A stretch of 64,000 nucleotides of DNA. Origin: Flavobacterium buctense (GTDB lineage: Bacteria; Bacteroidota; Bacteroidia; Flavobacteriales; Flavobacteriaceae). This document shows positions 19,034 through 27,834 of the stretch, in pieces (position 1 is the stretch's first letter; each line of letters starts with the position of its first letter). The translations under genes were made by a program, and so were the position numbers. The stretch is taken from positions 840,173 through 904,172 of the forward strand of contig NZ_JACTAB010000001.1 in the NCBI RefSeq assembly GCF_014486695.1, written 5' to 3'. The notes below the pieces were generated by a model. It did not search any database. It was given only the letters and a program-made list of their open reading frames with translations, and was not told where the DNA came from.

Positions 19034-20122
19034 ATGAAGAAAATTTACCTGCTTTTTTTATTGTTTTCCCTTTCCCTCTTAGGTCAGAATGCCAATCCTT
19101 TTGCCGTTGAAGCATCAGTTTTAAGAGGAAATATTTTGCCGCATACCGAAGACATGCATCATTTGGTTAACGGCCATCCGCAGGGTTTTATGTTGAGTTT
19201 TATCAAAAAAACCGATGGTTCTAAAGAATGGCATCGAGCTTATAATTACCCGGATTATGGCGGTTATTTTTTGTATCAGGATTTTAAAAGTCAGCCGTTA
19301 GGACAGAATTATGCGGCAGGTGTTTTTTACAATTTTCACTTCTGGAAAAGGCGATTGCAATTTAGATTGTCCCAAGGAATCGGGTACAGCACGAATCCGT
19401 ATGACAAAGTGGATAATAGTAAGAATAAAGCTTTTGGCAATCAATGGATGGCCAATACGAATTTCGGGTTAACTTATACTGCGCCGCCTTTGTTTAATGC
19501 TGTTAGCTTGCAGGCCGGACTTCTATTTACGCATTATTCTAATGGAAGAGTTGTATCGCCAAATAGCGGTATTAATACTTATGTGTTAAATTTAGGGATG
19601 CATTATGATTTTGCAGAAGATTTTAAAAGGAAAGCGGATACCACGACTGTCCAAAAATCTTATAAAGAACCTATTCGATATAATGTTGTGTTTCGAACCG
19701 GAATCAATGAAAGTCCGATAATTAATAGTGGTCAATATCCTTTTTACCATATTGGTTTTTATGCCGATAAGCGTATCAATAGAAAGTCGGCTTTGCAATT
19801 GGGCGCCGAATTATTTTTAACCAAATCTATTGAAGAGTACATTAATTATTATTCAGTGGCATATCCTGAAGACGGAATCGATTCGGATACGGATTATAGA
19901 AGAATTGGGATTTTTATTGGGCATGAATTAATCATCAATAAAATTTCCATTGAAGCACAATTGGGGTATTATGCTTACCAACCTTTCAAAAAGGATATTG
20001 CCATATACGACAGAGTTGGGATGAAATATAGGTTATCCGATAAGCTTTTTGTTGGATTTTCACTTAAAACGCATTTGTTTTTGGCAGAAGCTTTAGAAAT
20101 TGGCATTGGATATAGAATTTAA
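19034..20122 (+). CDS. Acyloxyacyl hydrolase / lipid A 3-O-deacylase (PagL)-like outer-membrane protein
   Basis: 362 residues from ATG 19034, chosen because it starts the signal peptide MKKIYLLFLLFSLSLLGQ; an upstream in-frame start lies in the intergenic repeat area. The mature part is a beta-barrel with amphipathic strands and an aromatic end (EIGIGYRI). LLFTHYSNGRVV (about residues 171-182) contains an H-x-S pair resembling the PagL catalytic His/Ser. PagL-type enzymes trim the 3-O acyl chain of lipid A in the outer membrane. It is about twice the length of PagL, so specificity is uncertain. The next gene starts 9 bases after. Confidence 0.75.
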   Translation: MKKIYLLFLLFSLSLLGQNANPFAVEASVLRGNILPHTEDMHHLVNGHPQGFMLSFIKKTDGSKEWHRAYNYPDYGGYFLYQDFKSQPLGQNYAAGVFYNFHFWKRRLQFRLSQGIGYSTNPYDKVDNSKNKAFGNQWMANTNFGLTYTAPPLFNAVSLQAGLLFTHYSNGRVVSPNSGINTYVLNLGMHYDFAEDFKRKADTTTVQKSYKEPIRYNVVFRTGINESPIINSGQYPFYHIGFYADKRINRKSALQLGAELFLTKSIEEYINYYSVAYPEDGIDSDTDYRRIGIFIGHELIINKISIEAQLGYYAYQPFKKDIAIYDRVGMKYRLSDKLFVGFSLKTHLFLAEALEIGIGYRI

Positions 20123-20131
20123 ACAGACAGT

Positions 20132-20881
20132 ATGAAAAAGTTTTCAGTATTGATAATGTTGTTTTGGCTCTTCAACGCTTGTGAAAAACCGAGTGATTGT
20201 ATTGAAAGTTCGGGCGCGATAATTACCAAAGAAGTAACCGTTCAACCGTTCAAAAAGATAAAGGTCTACCGTGGGATTGAAGTGGTCATTACGCAAGGCG
20301 CAGAATACAAAGTAGCAATTGTAGCCGGTGAAAACTTTATTGATAATGTGGAAGTACGCCAAAATGGTGACCAACTGATTTTTAAAGATGACGCCAGTTG
20401 CAATTGGGTTCGTGCTTACGGAACCACAAAAATTTTGGTGACAACGCCAACTTTGGAAGAAGTGTATTCAAAAACCGATAGAAATATTAGTTCCAATGGC
20501 GTTTTGACATTCCCAAATATTGCTTTTATTGCTATGGATAAAGACGGCGATGGAGAAAGCGGTGCCGGAACCGGAGATTTTATGCTGAATGTCAACAATA
20601 GTTATTTGTATATCGCCAATAATAATGTGTCTCGGTTTTATCTTTCGGGGCAAACCAACTTGGCTGAGTTTAATTTTTATTTTGGGGATGGCAGAATTGA
20701 AGCCGAAAGTCTAACCGCACAAAACATCAAAGTTTTTCACCGTGGTTCTAACGATATGACGGTAAAACCCATTCAAAGTATTATTGGCACTATGAATAGT
20801 ACCGGAAACATCATCTTAAAAAACGTACCGCCGGTAGTTGATGTAGCTGAGTTATACCAAGGGAATGTGATTTATCCTTAA
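20132..20881 (+). CDS. Head-GIN (DUF2807) domain lipoprotein
   Basis: 249 residues. A lipoprotein signal (WLFNAC, lipid Cys about residue 17) precedes a right-handed beta-helix-like domain of the DUF2807 type. It starts with the typical block FKKIKVYRGIEVVITQG (about 40-56), giving repeated strands such as NIAFIAMDKDGDG. It is likely anchored to an envelope membrane. Function is unknown for the family. It follows the PagL-like gene closely and converges on gldA. Confidence 0.85.
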   Translation: MKKFSVLIMLFWLFNACEKPSDCIESSGAIITKEVTVQPFKKIKVYRGIEVVITQGAEYKVAIVAGENFIDNVEVRQNGDQLIFKDDASCNWVRAYGTTKILVTTPTLEEVYSKTDRNISSNGVLTFPNIAFIAMDKDGDGESGAGTGDFMLNVNNSYLYIANNNVSRFYLSGQTNLAEFNFYFGDGRIEAESLTAQNIKVFHRGSNDMTVKPIQSIIGTMNSTGNIILKNVPPVVDVAELYQGNVIYP

Positions 20882-20886
20882 ATTAC

Positions 20887-20914
20887 TGAACAGTAACAAC
20901 TGAACACTGAACAC
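20887..20914. repeat. 7-bp tandem array between convergent genes
   Basis: Four heptamers TGAACAG, TAACAAC, TGAACAC, TGAACAC directly abut the gldA stop codon. No terminator hairpin is visible in this 32-base gap. Confidence 0.65.
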
Positions 20915-21813
20915 TACTTCTTAGTCTTCTCCCTAAAAATCTGCTCCAAATTTTTACTCTTCAAACTAATCTGTAGTGTTTTCAACCCGTTGTCATGAGC
21001 AAAGTCGAATATTTTCGGGCGCATGTCTTCTTCGGTGTTGAAGGTAAGTAGCCAAAGGTTGTCGTTTGTGTTTTTGTAAGTTTTGATGTTCGCTAGATTG
21101 GCTAATAAATTGGCGTTAATGGCTTTGTCAAATTCGACTTCAATGAGTTGTTCTTTTTCTTCCGAAACCAGTTTGTCCAGTTTTTTGTCGGTTACAATTT
21201 TGCCATGGTCAATGATGATTACGCGGTCGCAAATGGCTTCCACTTCTTGCATGATGTGCGTGGAAAGAAATACTGTTTTGTCTTTGCCCACATTCTTAAT
21301 CACGTTTCTGATTTCTACCAATTGATTTGGGTCAAGACCAGTGGTTGGTTCATCCAAAATCAACACATCCGGATTGTGTAAAAGCGCAGTGGCTAAACCA
21401 ACACGCTGGCGAAATCCTTTAGACAATTGCCCTATTTTTTTATGACTTTCCGGAGTTAAACCGGTTAATTCGATTACTTCTTCGATGCGTGATTTGGCTA
21501 CTTTATACACATCGGCATTGAAAGCTAAATATTCGCGAACGTATAAATCCAGATATAACGGATTGTGTTCGGGTAAATACCCAACGGATTTTTGCACCAA
21601 GATTTGAGCTTCGTTTACATCATTGCCATTCACAGCTGCGGAACCTTCATCGGCGTTGATATAAGTCGTTAAAATTTTCATCAAAGTTGATTTTCCGGCG
21701 CCATTCGGACCCAAAAAACCCACGATTTCTCCTTTTTTAATGGAAAACGAAACATTATCTAATGCTTTTTGAGCACCGTAACTTTTGGAAATATTTTGAA
21801 CTTCTATCGACAT
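20914..21813 (-). CDS. gldA: Gliding-type ABC transporter ATP-binding subunit GldA
   Basis: 299 residues from the ATG at 21813 (MSIEVQNISKSYG); the alternative at 21819 adds two residues and lies closer to the predicted transcript start. Walker A GPNGAGKST (about 36-44), signature LSKGFRQRVGLA (about 130-141), Walker B VLILDEPTTGLDPNQ, and an H-loop STHIMQE. The C-terminal ending (SLKSKNLEQIFREKT) matches GldA. GldA works with GldF and GldG in flavobacterial gliding; those partners are not in this window. Gliding ability is inferred only. Confidence 0.88.
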   Translation of the reverse strand: MSIEVQNISKSYGAQKALDNVSFSIKKGEIVGFLGPNGAGKSTLMKILTTYINADEGSAAVNGNDVNEAQILVQKSVGYLPEHNPLYLDLYVREYLAFNADVYKVAKSRIEEVIELTGLTPESHKKIGQLSKGFRQRVGLATALLHNPDVLILDEPTTGLDPNQLVEIRNVIKNVGKDKTVFLSTHIMQEVEAICDRVIIIDHGKIVTDKKLDKLVSEEKEQLIEVEFDKAINANLLANLANIKTYKNTNDNLWLLTFNTEEDMRPKIFDFAHDNGLKTLQISLKSKNLEQIFREKTKK

Positions 21814-21830
21814 AAACATACTATTTGGAG

Positions 21831-21838
21831 CAAATGTA
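21831..21838 (-). promoter_or_regulatory. gldA -7 promoter box
   Basis: TACATTTG on the minus strand, an exact TAnnTTTG. It would start transcription about 10 bases before the ATG at 21813. No good TTG is visible at -33. Confidence 0.5.
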
Positions 21839-21918
21839 ATAATTAATAAAAGTATAACGAAGAATTACTGCTTTTATGATGTTCACGAAAACGATTCCTT
21901 AAATTTTTTTGCCAAGTC

Positions 21919-21951
21919 TTGTAAAACCTACACTTTAATTTTTTACATTAG
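21919..21951 (+). promoter_or_regulatory. Candidate promoter of the pheA leader
   Basis: TTG (21919-21921), a 22-base spacer and TACATTAG (21944-21951), which has one mismatch to TAnnTTTG. Transcription would start near 21958, 12 bases before the leader peptide. Confidence 0.5.
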
Positions 21952-21969
21952 CCAAACAGAATAACAACA

Positions 21970-22059
21970 ATGAGACAATTCAACACTTTTTATACCTATT
22001 TCTTTTATTTCTTCTTCGGACAGAAAAAGGGATTAGTATTGTGTTATGTGAAAAAGTAA
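21970..22059 (+). CDS. Phe/Tyr-rich leader peptide of the pheA attenuator
   Basis: A 29-codon ORF with seven Phe and four Tyr: MRQFNTFYTYFFYFFF followed by GQKKGLVLCYVKK. Residues 7-16 are almost all Phe or Tyr. Just after the stall zone GGGATTAGTATTGT (22029-22042) can pair with 22074-22087, which ends in ATCCC of the terminator 5' arm (12 pairs including wobbles, one mismatch), as an antiterminator. Lack of Phe- or Tyr-tRNA would stall the ribosome and free this segment, allowing pheA transcription. It resembles the enteric pheL/pheA logic, but the peptide sequence is unrelated. Mechanism inferred from geometry. Confidence 0.82.
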   Translation: MRQFNTFYTYFFYFFFGQKKGLVLCYVKK

Positions 22060-22081
22060 ATTTTAAAACAACAATAATATA

Positions 22082-22112
22082 GATCCCAACGAAAGTTGGG
22101 ATTTTTTTTTTG
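22082..22112 (+). terminator. Attenuator terminator before pheA
   Basis: Stem ATCCCAAC / GTTGGGAT with a GAAA tetraloop followed by ten T. It ends 6 bases before the pheA start codon, so termination here fully blocks the operon. Confidence 0.9.
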
Positions 22113-22117
22113 ACTAT

Positions 22118-22945
22118 ATGGAAGTAAAAATAGCAATACAAGGAATCAAGGGTTCGTTTCACCACCAAGTGGCGCAAGAATATTTTGAAGATGTAAATGA
22201 TTTAGATGAATGCATGTCGTTTGATGATTTGGTGAAAAGTTTAGTGAATAATCAAGCACACAAAGGTGTCATGGCGTTGGAGAATTCTATCGCCGGTTCG
22301 ATTATTCCCAATTACGCTTTAATCGACCGCAATAATTTACACATCATTGGCGAGCATTATCTTGACATTCACATGAATTTAATGGTGTTGAAAGGCCAAA
22401 CGATTGAAGACATCAAAGAAGTCCATTCGCATCCGATTGCCTTGTTGCAATGTGCCGTTTTCTTTAGCCAATATCCGCATATCAAATTGGTCGAAAGTGG
22501 CGATACTGCCGAAACTGCGCGCAGAATTCAAGAACAAAAACTAACCGAAATTGGCGCTGTTGCCGCTCCGATTGCCGCGAAATTATACGATTTAGAAATA
22601 TTAGCTGCCGGCATTCACACCGTGCAAAGTAATAAAACCCGTTTCGTGATTGTCAAAACCACAAATAAAGAATTACCCATAGAAATGATAAACAAAGCCT
22701 CAATCAAATTTGAATTGGATGACACTCCGGGTAGTTTGGCTACGGTTTTAAATGTCATGAACAATTGCAAATTGAACCTGACTAAAATCCAGTCGATGCC
22801 AATCATAGAAACGCCTTTTCAATATTCTTTTTTTGTGGATGTGATTTTTGAAAAGTACAAACATTACGAAAAAGCCAAAAATATTTTAGCCCTAATGACC
22901 ACCCATTTCAAAGTTTTGGGTGAATACAAAAGAGGAATACAATAA
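22118..22945 (+). CDS. pheA: Prephenate dehydratase
   Basis: 275 residues, the length of stand-alone PheA. The catalytic domain starts VKIAIQGIKGSFHHQVA and contains the essential Thr-Arg-Phe in SNKTRFVIV (about 168-176). A C-terminal ACT domain (about 192-275, ELDDTPGSLATVLN) is the phenylalanine feedback site. It converts prephenate to phenylpyruvate. There is no chorismate-mutase domain; that activity is fused to the DAHP synthase two genes downstream. Regulated by the preceding Phe/Tyr leader. Confidence 0.95.
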   Translation: MEVKIAIQGIKGSFHHQVAQEYFEDVNDLDECMSFDDLVKSLVNNQAHKGVMALENSIAGSIIPNYALIDRNNLHIIGEHYLDIHMNLMVLKGQTIEDIKEVHSHPIALLQCAVFFSQYPHIKLVESGDTAETARRIQEQKLTEIGAVAAPIAAKLYDLEILAAGIHTVQSNKTRFVIVKTTNKELPIEMINKASIKFELDDTPGSLATVLNVMNNCKLNLTKIQSMPIIETPFQYSFFVDVIFEKYKHYEKAKNILALMTTHFKVLGEYKRGIQ

Positions 22946-23024
22946 CAATAACAAAAATCAATAGAAGATAACGAGTATTGAATTTTGCCATTGCCATTGA
23001 ATTTTGAAATTGAAATAAAAAGAC

Positions 23025-24167
23025 ATGATTAAAACAGCAGAAAGACTAAACAGCGTTCAAGAATATTACTTCTCCAGAAAATTGCGAGAAGTACGCCAAC
23101 TCATAGCCGAAGGAAAACCTGTCATTAATATGGGTATCGGCAGTCCCGATTTAGCGCCAGATAAAACCGTAATTGACGCGATGAGCCAATCTATGATGGA
23201 TGAAAAAGCCCACGAATACCAAAGCTATCAAGGCTTGCCCGAATTGCGAAAAGGCATGGCTGATTTTTATGCCAATCAATTTGGAGTAGTATTGGATTTC
23301 AATACAGAAATTTTACCATTAATGGGTTCCAAAGAAGGCATCATGCATATTTCGCTAGCTTTTTTAAACGAAGGCGATGAGGTGTTGATACCCAATCCGG
23401 GGTATCCGACTTATGCTTCGGTCACCGAATTGGTACAGGCGAAAGCAATCAGTTATGATTTGACGGAAGCCAACGATTGGCAACCCGATTTTGAAGCTTT
23501 GGAGCAAACGGATTTGTCGAAAGTCAAACTCATGTGGGTTTCGTATCCGCACATGCCAACCGGAGCCAATGGTACAAAGGAATTGTTTGAAAAATTAATT
23601 GCTTTTGGTAAAAAACACCATATTTTAATCGTAAACGACAATCCGTATAGTTTTGTCTTAAACGACAATCCAATATCGATTTTGCAAGTTGAGGGTGCCA
23701 AAGACATTGCTTTAGAGTTGAATTCTTTATCCAAAACCTACAACATGGCCGGTTGGCGTGTGGGAATGGTTTTAGGAAATCCAACGTTAATCGATGCGGT
23801 GTTGAAAGTCAAAAGCAATATGGACAGCGGGATGTTTTACGGAATTCAGAAAGGTGCGATTGAAGCATTGAAATTGGACAAAGATTGGTTTGGCAAGCAA
23901 AACGAAATTTACACTAAACGCCGAAATCGTATCTTCCAATTGGCTGAAAAATTGGATTGTACTTTTGACAAAAACAGTGTCGGTTTATTCGTTTGGGCCA
24001 AATTACCGCAAGGTATTTCAGCGGAAGCCTTCATCGATAAGGTTTTAATCGAAAAGCACATTTTTATTACACCCGGAATTATTTTCGGTAGCAATGGCGA
24101 AGGTTACATCCGATTTTCGCTCTGCGTTACCGAAGAAAAAATACAAGAAGCAATTGCCCGATTTTAA
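23025..24167 (+). CDS. PLP-dependent class I aminotransferase of the aromatic operon
   Basis: 380 residues, fold type I aminotransferase. Landmarks: NMGIGSPDLAP near residue 33, PNPGYPTYAS (about 122-131), and the PLP lysine in LNSLSKTYNMAGWRVGM (about residue 239). Placed between pheA and the DAHP synthase-chorismate mutase gene, it most likely aminates phenylpyruvate and perhaps hydroxyphenylpyruvate. The 79-base gap upstream holds only AT-rich short repeats (TTGCCATTGCCATTGAA). Substrate assignment is from context. Confidence 0.9.
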   Translation: MIKTAERLNSVQEYYFSRKLREVRQLIAEGKPVINMGIGSPDLAPDKTVIDAMSQSMMDEKAHEYQSYQGLPELRKGMADFYANQFGVVLDFNTEILPLMGSKEGIMHISLAFLNEGDEVLIPNPGYPTYASVTELVQAKAISYDLTEANDWQPDFEALEQTDLSKVKLMWVSYPHMPTGANGTKELFEKLIAFGKKHHILIVNDNPYSFVLNDNPISILQVEGAKDIALELNSLSKTYNMAGWRVGMVLGNPTLIDAVLKVKSNMDSGMFYGIQKGAIEALKLDKDWFGKQNEIYTKRRNRIFQLAEKLDCTFDKNSVGLFVWAKLPQGISAEAFIDKVLIEKHIFITPGIIFGSNGEGYIRFSLCVTEEKIQEAIARF

Positions 24168-24203
24168 ACGAAAAGAAATTAATTTTACAGAAGATAAAAA
24201 GCT

Positions 24204-25286
24204 ATGAATATAACAGCAGAAAACAGAAAATGGTTAGATGATTTCAAGTTGAGTCATCCCTTGGTAATTGCAGGACCATGCAGTGCGGAAACCGAAGAAC
24301 AAGTGTTGAAGATAGCACACGAATTGAAAGATTCTGATGTGTCTATTTATCGTGCCGGAATTTGGAAACCGCGAACGCGTCCGGGCGGATTTGAAGGTGT
24401 TGGAGTCATCGGTTTAAAATGGTTGCAAAAAGCCAAAGCAGAAACAGGTTTGTTAATGGCGACCGAAGTGGCTAATGCAGCGCATGTAAAACTAGCCTTG
24501 GAACACGATATCGATGTGCTTTGGATTGGCGCAAGAACTACGGTAAACCCATTTGCCGTTCAGGAAATCGCCGATGCTTTGCAAGGAACGGATAAAATTG
24601 TTTTAGTGAAAAATCCGGTGAATCCCGATTTGGCGCTATGGATTGGCGGAGTTGAGAGATTGTACAATGCCGGCATCAAAAAACTAGGCGTTATACACAG
24701 AGGTTTTTCGACTTATGACAAAACCAAATACAGAAATATCCCCGAATGGCAATTGGCTATCGAATTACAAAGCCGTTTTCCCGATTTACCTTTGATTTGT
24801 GATCCGTCGCACATTACCGGAAGACGCGATATGATACAGGAAGTGTCGCAGCAAGCTTTAGATCTGAATTATGACGGCTTAATAATAGAAACCCATATCG
24901 ATCCTGACAATGCTTGGAGCGATGCGGCGCAACAAGTAACACCGACAGTTCTGAAACAAATTTTTCAGGATTTGAGAATCCGTAAAGAGACTGATGATGC
25001 CGATGAATACAATAACCGTTTGGCCAGATTTCGTGTCGATATAGATGAATATGACGGAAAGTTGTTGGAAATTTTAGGCAAAAGAATGAAAGTAGCCGAC
25101 AAAATCGGAGCGTTAAAAAAAGAAAAAAACGTAGCGGTTTTGCAGAATAAGCGTTGGAACGAAATCTTAGGTAAAATGATTTTGGACGGAGAAGAAAAAG
25201 GCTTGAGCGAGGAGTTTATTTTAAAAATTTTCAAAGCCATCCATCAAGAAAGTATCAGTCATCAAGAGAAGATAATTAACGGATAA
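24204..25286 (+). CDS. Bifunctional DAHP synthase / chorismate mutase (type II)
   Basis: 360 residues. The N-terminal part (about 1-260) is a KDPG-aldolase-like DAHP synthase: AGPCSAET, YRAGIWKPRTRPGGFEG, GARTTVNP, KNPVNPD and CDPSHITGRRD are the substrate and metal sites. The C-terminal part (about 270-360) is an AroQ chorismate mutase (LARFRVDIDEYDGKLLEIL, KRMKVADKIGALKK). It therefore catalyses the first step of the shikimate pathway and the branch step chorismate to prephenate, feeding pheA. This fusion is usual in Bacteroidota. No prephenate dehydrogenase gene is present between it and the aminotransferase. Confidence 0.94.
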   Translation: MNITAENRKWLDDFKLSHPLVIAGPCSAETEEQVLKIAHELKDSDVSIYRAGIWKPRTRPGGFEGVGVIGLKWLQKAKAETGLLMATEVANAAHVKLALEHDIDVLWIGARTTVNPFAVQEIADALQGTDKIVLVKNPVNPDLALWIGGVERLYNAGIKKLGVIHRGFSTYDKTKYRNIPEWQLAIELQSRFPDLPLICDPSHITGRRDMIQEVSQQALDLNYDGLIIETHIDPDNAWSDAAQQVTPTVLKQIFQDLRIRKETDDADEYNNRLARFRVDIDEYDGKLLEILGKRMKVADKIGALKKEKNVAVLQNKRWNEILGKMILDGEEKGLSEEFILKIFKAIHQESISHQEKIING

Positions 25287-25314
25287 ACGGATAATTTGTG
25301 AGAATATCGGTAAA

Positions 25315-25347
25315 TTGGTGCTGACATAGTAGTTTTTTTTATATTTG
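25315..25347 (+). promoter_or_regulatory. Promoter of the 25391 gene
   Basis: TTG (25315-25317), a 22-base spacer and TATATTTG (25340-25347), an exact -7 box. Confidence 0.7.
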
Positions 25348-25390
25348 TTGGTACCATTTTAAAAATCTATTAATGCTAAAAATAATGAAT

Positions 25391-25873
25391 ATGAAAAAAA
25401 TTATCTTACTACTAACATTGGTTTTTGGTTTTAACCTAGCCAGTGCCCAAGTTGATGTGATTAAAAAACAAGTTGGAGAAACCCTTAAAGGAAAAATTGT
25501 AAGTGTTGATGACAATGTAATTGTGTTCACTTATCAAGGGCAAAATGTAGAATACACTATTGCCAAGAATGCCGTTGAAAAAATCACTTACGGTAATACA
25601 GGTCAGGTTGTGCAAACATCCAATAAGATTGTGATTACCGGAGAAGCAGATTGGCAAAAAGTACAAATTGTTGAAAATGTAAATCACACAGCCGGTCTTG
25701 AAGTAGGAGTACAACTGGGAACTAGTGCTGATTTAGCCAATTATCAATCAGGTAACGGTAATTCACCGGTAATTAAAAGATTGAAAATGCAAGCGGCAAA
25801 ATTAGGCTATCAGTTTATTCTTGTGACCACTGATGCTTCCTCTAACAGAGTAGCTTACGGATATAAATATTAA
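25391..25873 (+). CDS. Hypothetical secreted protein
   Basis: 160 residues from ATG 25391 (MKKIILLLTLVFGFNLASAQ, a clear signal peptide); Met codons at 25373 and 25385 are in frame but add residues before it. The N-terminal third (GETLKGKIVSVDDNVIVFTYQGQNVEYTI in pieces) suggests a small beta-sheet module. The C-terminal part (GLEVGVQLGTSADLANYQSG, then KLGYQFILVTTDASSN) recalls YdgH/DUF1471-type small secreted folds. No certain family. It is a single-gene unit with its own promoter and terminator. Confidence 0.7.
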   Translation: MKKIILLLTLVFGFNLASAQVDVIKKQVGETLKGKIVSVDDNVIVFTYQGQNVEYTIAKNAVEKITYGNTGQVVQTSNKIVITGEADWQKVQIVENVNHTAGLEVGVQLGTSADLANYQSGNGNSPVIKRLKMQAAKLGYQFILVTTDASSNRVAYGYKY

Positions 25874-25897
25874 TTTAATTTTTAATAAAGTTAAACT

Positions 25898-25925
25898 AAA
25901 GTTGCCCGAAACGGCAACTTTTTTT
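25898..25925 (+). terminator. Terminator after the 25391 gene
   Basis: Stem AAAGTTGCC / GGCAACTTT followed by a T run. Confidence 0.85.
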
Positions 25926-26069
25926 ATGTCCAAAAACGAATGATAGCATCAGAAATCCACCTAAATAGCATTCATTTTAATCTAAATCAAAACCTACTGA
26001 TATTTTGGCAGGTTTTTTTTGTATCATTGCGCAACAATAAAAACAATCTCTAATTTTAAAACAACCAAA

Positions 26070-27725
26070 ATGAAACAAACCTTTTTAGGTTTTATCTTTT
26101 TTGTTTGCAGTTGCATAAGCTTGAATGCACAAAACAAAATTGATAAGATCAACGTGACTTACGGTGAAGAATTACCGGAAGACAAGCAAAAAATCGTAAA
26201 AATTATTGGTGAAACCGACACTAAAATTTACGCACTCGGATTCAAAGAAAAGGAAGATTATTTCCTTAAAATTTTTGAGCCGAAAACCATGAAACTTATT
26301 TCTTCCAACTTAATCGTTATTCCGCAAATTAGCGATAGAGAAGTAGATTTTGAAGATGTTTTTTTACTAAACGGAAAACTTTACGCTATCGGAAGTGTTT
26401 ATAATAAAAAAGAAAAAATATTCAATTTAGTCGGTGCAGAGATTTCTGAGAAAGGCATCTTGAGCAAAACAACGGTTACCTTATTCAATTCTGAAGTGGC
26501 TAAAAAGTCAGAGCGCGGTGGGTTTTACTTCAAACAATCTCCGGATGAAGGCGCTTTGTTAATCATGCATACCTCGCGTTTTCCCAAAGAAGATGCCATC
26601 AAATATGAAGTTAAATTGTTTGATGATAAATTAGCAACCCTTTTCACCAGTGAAGAGAAAGTGAAATTTGATGACAGTAAAAAAGATTACGAGTTTACTA
26701 TTTCTGATTTTGAATTGAATTTTCAAGATGATGTCTTTTTGGTAATTAATGAAAGTTACAGAGATTCTAAAAAGAAAGAGCAAATTGAAAAATTTCAAAT
26801 TCATACCTTCAAGAGATCCAACAACTACACTAAAGAAGTTATTGACATCAACATCAAAGGAAAAGAAATTATCAATTGCAAAATGTTGTCAACCAACAAA
26901 AACACATTGCAATTGGTTGGTTTTTACTCCAGCGTTCGCGAAAATGGTAAGGCTAATAAAGAGTTGAAAGGTGTTTATAATGCGACTATTAATTTGGCAA
27001 CCAATGCCAATGACAACTTGAAATTCAACGAGTTTGACTATGCTACTAAAGTTAAATTGTTAGGGGAAAGAAAAGCCAAAAAAGGGAGAGATGTAAAACC
27101 TTTGTACAATATTACCACACTTATTGAAAAAAATGATGGTGGAATCATTGTATTGTCTGAATTGCAGTTTGTGTATGTTGGACAAAGCTCAGGAATTGGG
27201 CCATTGGCGTTTACTCCTGTGACTTATACTAAAAATGAAATCATTATCACGTGTTTAAAGCCGGATGGTTCGTTAGATTGGAGTAATGTATTGCCAAAAG
27301 AACAATCGGCGACAGTGACCACTATGTCATTTGTTTTTGGTTTTGGTGGTGGAAACGGAAATTTTGCCGTTGGTGGTGCCATCGCTATTCCATTGGCGCA
27401 AATGGGCAAAGGACCTGAATATTTAGGCGCTATTCCAATTTACAAAAATGGGGTTTTGAATTTGCTTTTCAATGATAATGTGAAAAACAAAGGGGTAACC
27501 GATATCGAAGCCATCAAATCATTAGGAAATTACAATAATGCAGTTCCGTCACTTTTCGTTTTTGATGCTAAAGGTCAAATTACCAGAAAAGATCCTGAAG
27601 AAGTTATCAAAAATGAATTGGTCCTTCGTCCGGGCATTTATTACCGAAAAAATCAGAACGAGTTTATTATCTATTCTTCCAGAAGGAAACAAGATAAATT
27701 GGGACGTATGATTCTAGAGGATTAA
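26070..27725 (+). CDS. Hypothetical secreted protein, 551 residues
   Basis: Start at 26070 gives the signal peptide MKQTFLGFIFFVCSCISLNA; the upstream in-frame ATG at 26019 would overlap the likely promoter. The mature protein has many strand-rich repeats (for example KFQIHTFKRSNNYTKEV) and looks like a beta-propeller-type envelope protein. A Gly-rich membrane-like stretch (about 410-450) with FVFGFGGGNGNFAVGG may form a hairpin. No catalytic motif or family is recognised. Ends just before a strong terminator, so it is monocistronic. Confidence 0.75.
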   Translation: MKQTFLGFIFFVCSCISLNAQNKIDKINVTYGEELPEDKQKIVKIIGETDTKIYALGFKEKEDYFLKIFEPKTMKLISSNLIVIPQISDREVDFEDVFLLNGKLYAIGSVYNKKEKIFNLVGAEISEKGILSKTTVTLFNSEVAKKSERGGFYFKQSPDEGALLIMHTSRFPKEDAIKYEVKLFDDKLATLFTSEEKVKFDDSKKDYEFTISDFELNFQDDVFLVINESYRDSKKKEQIEKFQIHTFKRSNNYTKEVIDINIKGKEIINCKMLSTNKNTLQLVGFYSSVRENGKANKELKGVYNATINLATNANDNLKFNEFDYATKVKLLGERKAKKGRDVKPLYNITTLIEKNDGGIIVLSELQFVYVGQSSGIGPLAFTPVTYTKNEIIITCLKPDGSLDWSNVLPKEQSATVTTMSFVFGFGGGNGNFAVGGAIAIPLAQMGKGPEYLGAIPIYKNGVLNLLFNDNVKNKGVTDIEAIKSLGNYNNAVPSLFVFDAKGQITRKDPEEVIKNELVLRPGIYYRKNQNEFIIYSSRRKQDKLGRMILED

Positions 27726-27735
27726 AAAAAAAACT

Positions 27736-27766
27736 AAAGGCTGTGAAATTTTCGCAGCCTTTTTTA
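27736..27766 (+). terminator. Terminator before rsgA
   Basis: Stem AAAGGCTGTGA / TCGCAGCCTTT region (one wobble) followed by a T run. Confidence 0.85.
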
Positions 27767-27834
27767 TTACAATCAATATTAACGCAAATACCAGTTTCAA
27801 TTTTTTTACCTTTGCTAAATCCTAAATTCAAAAA

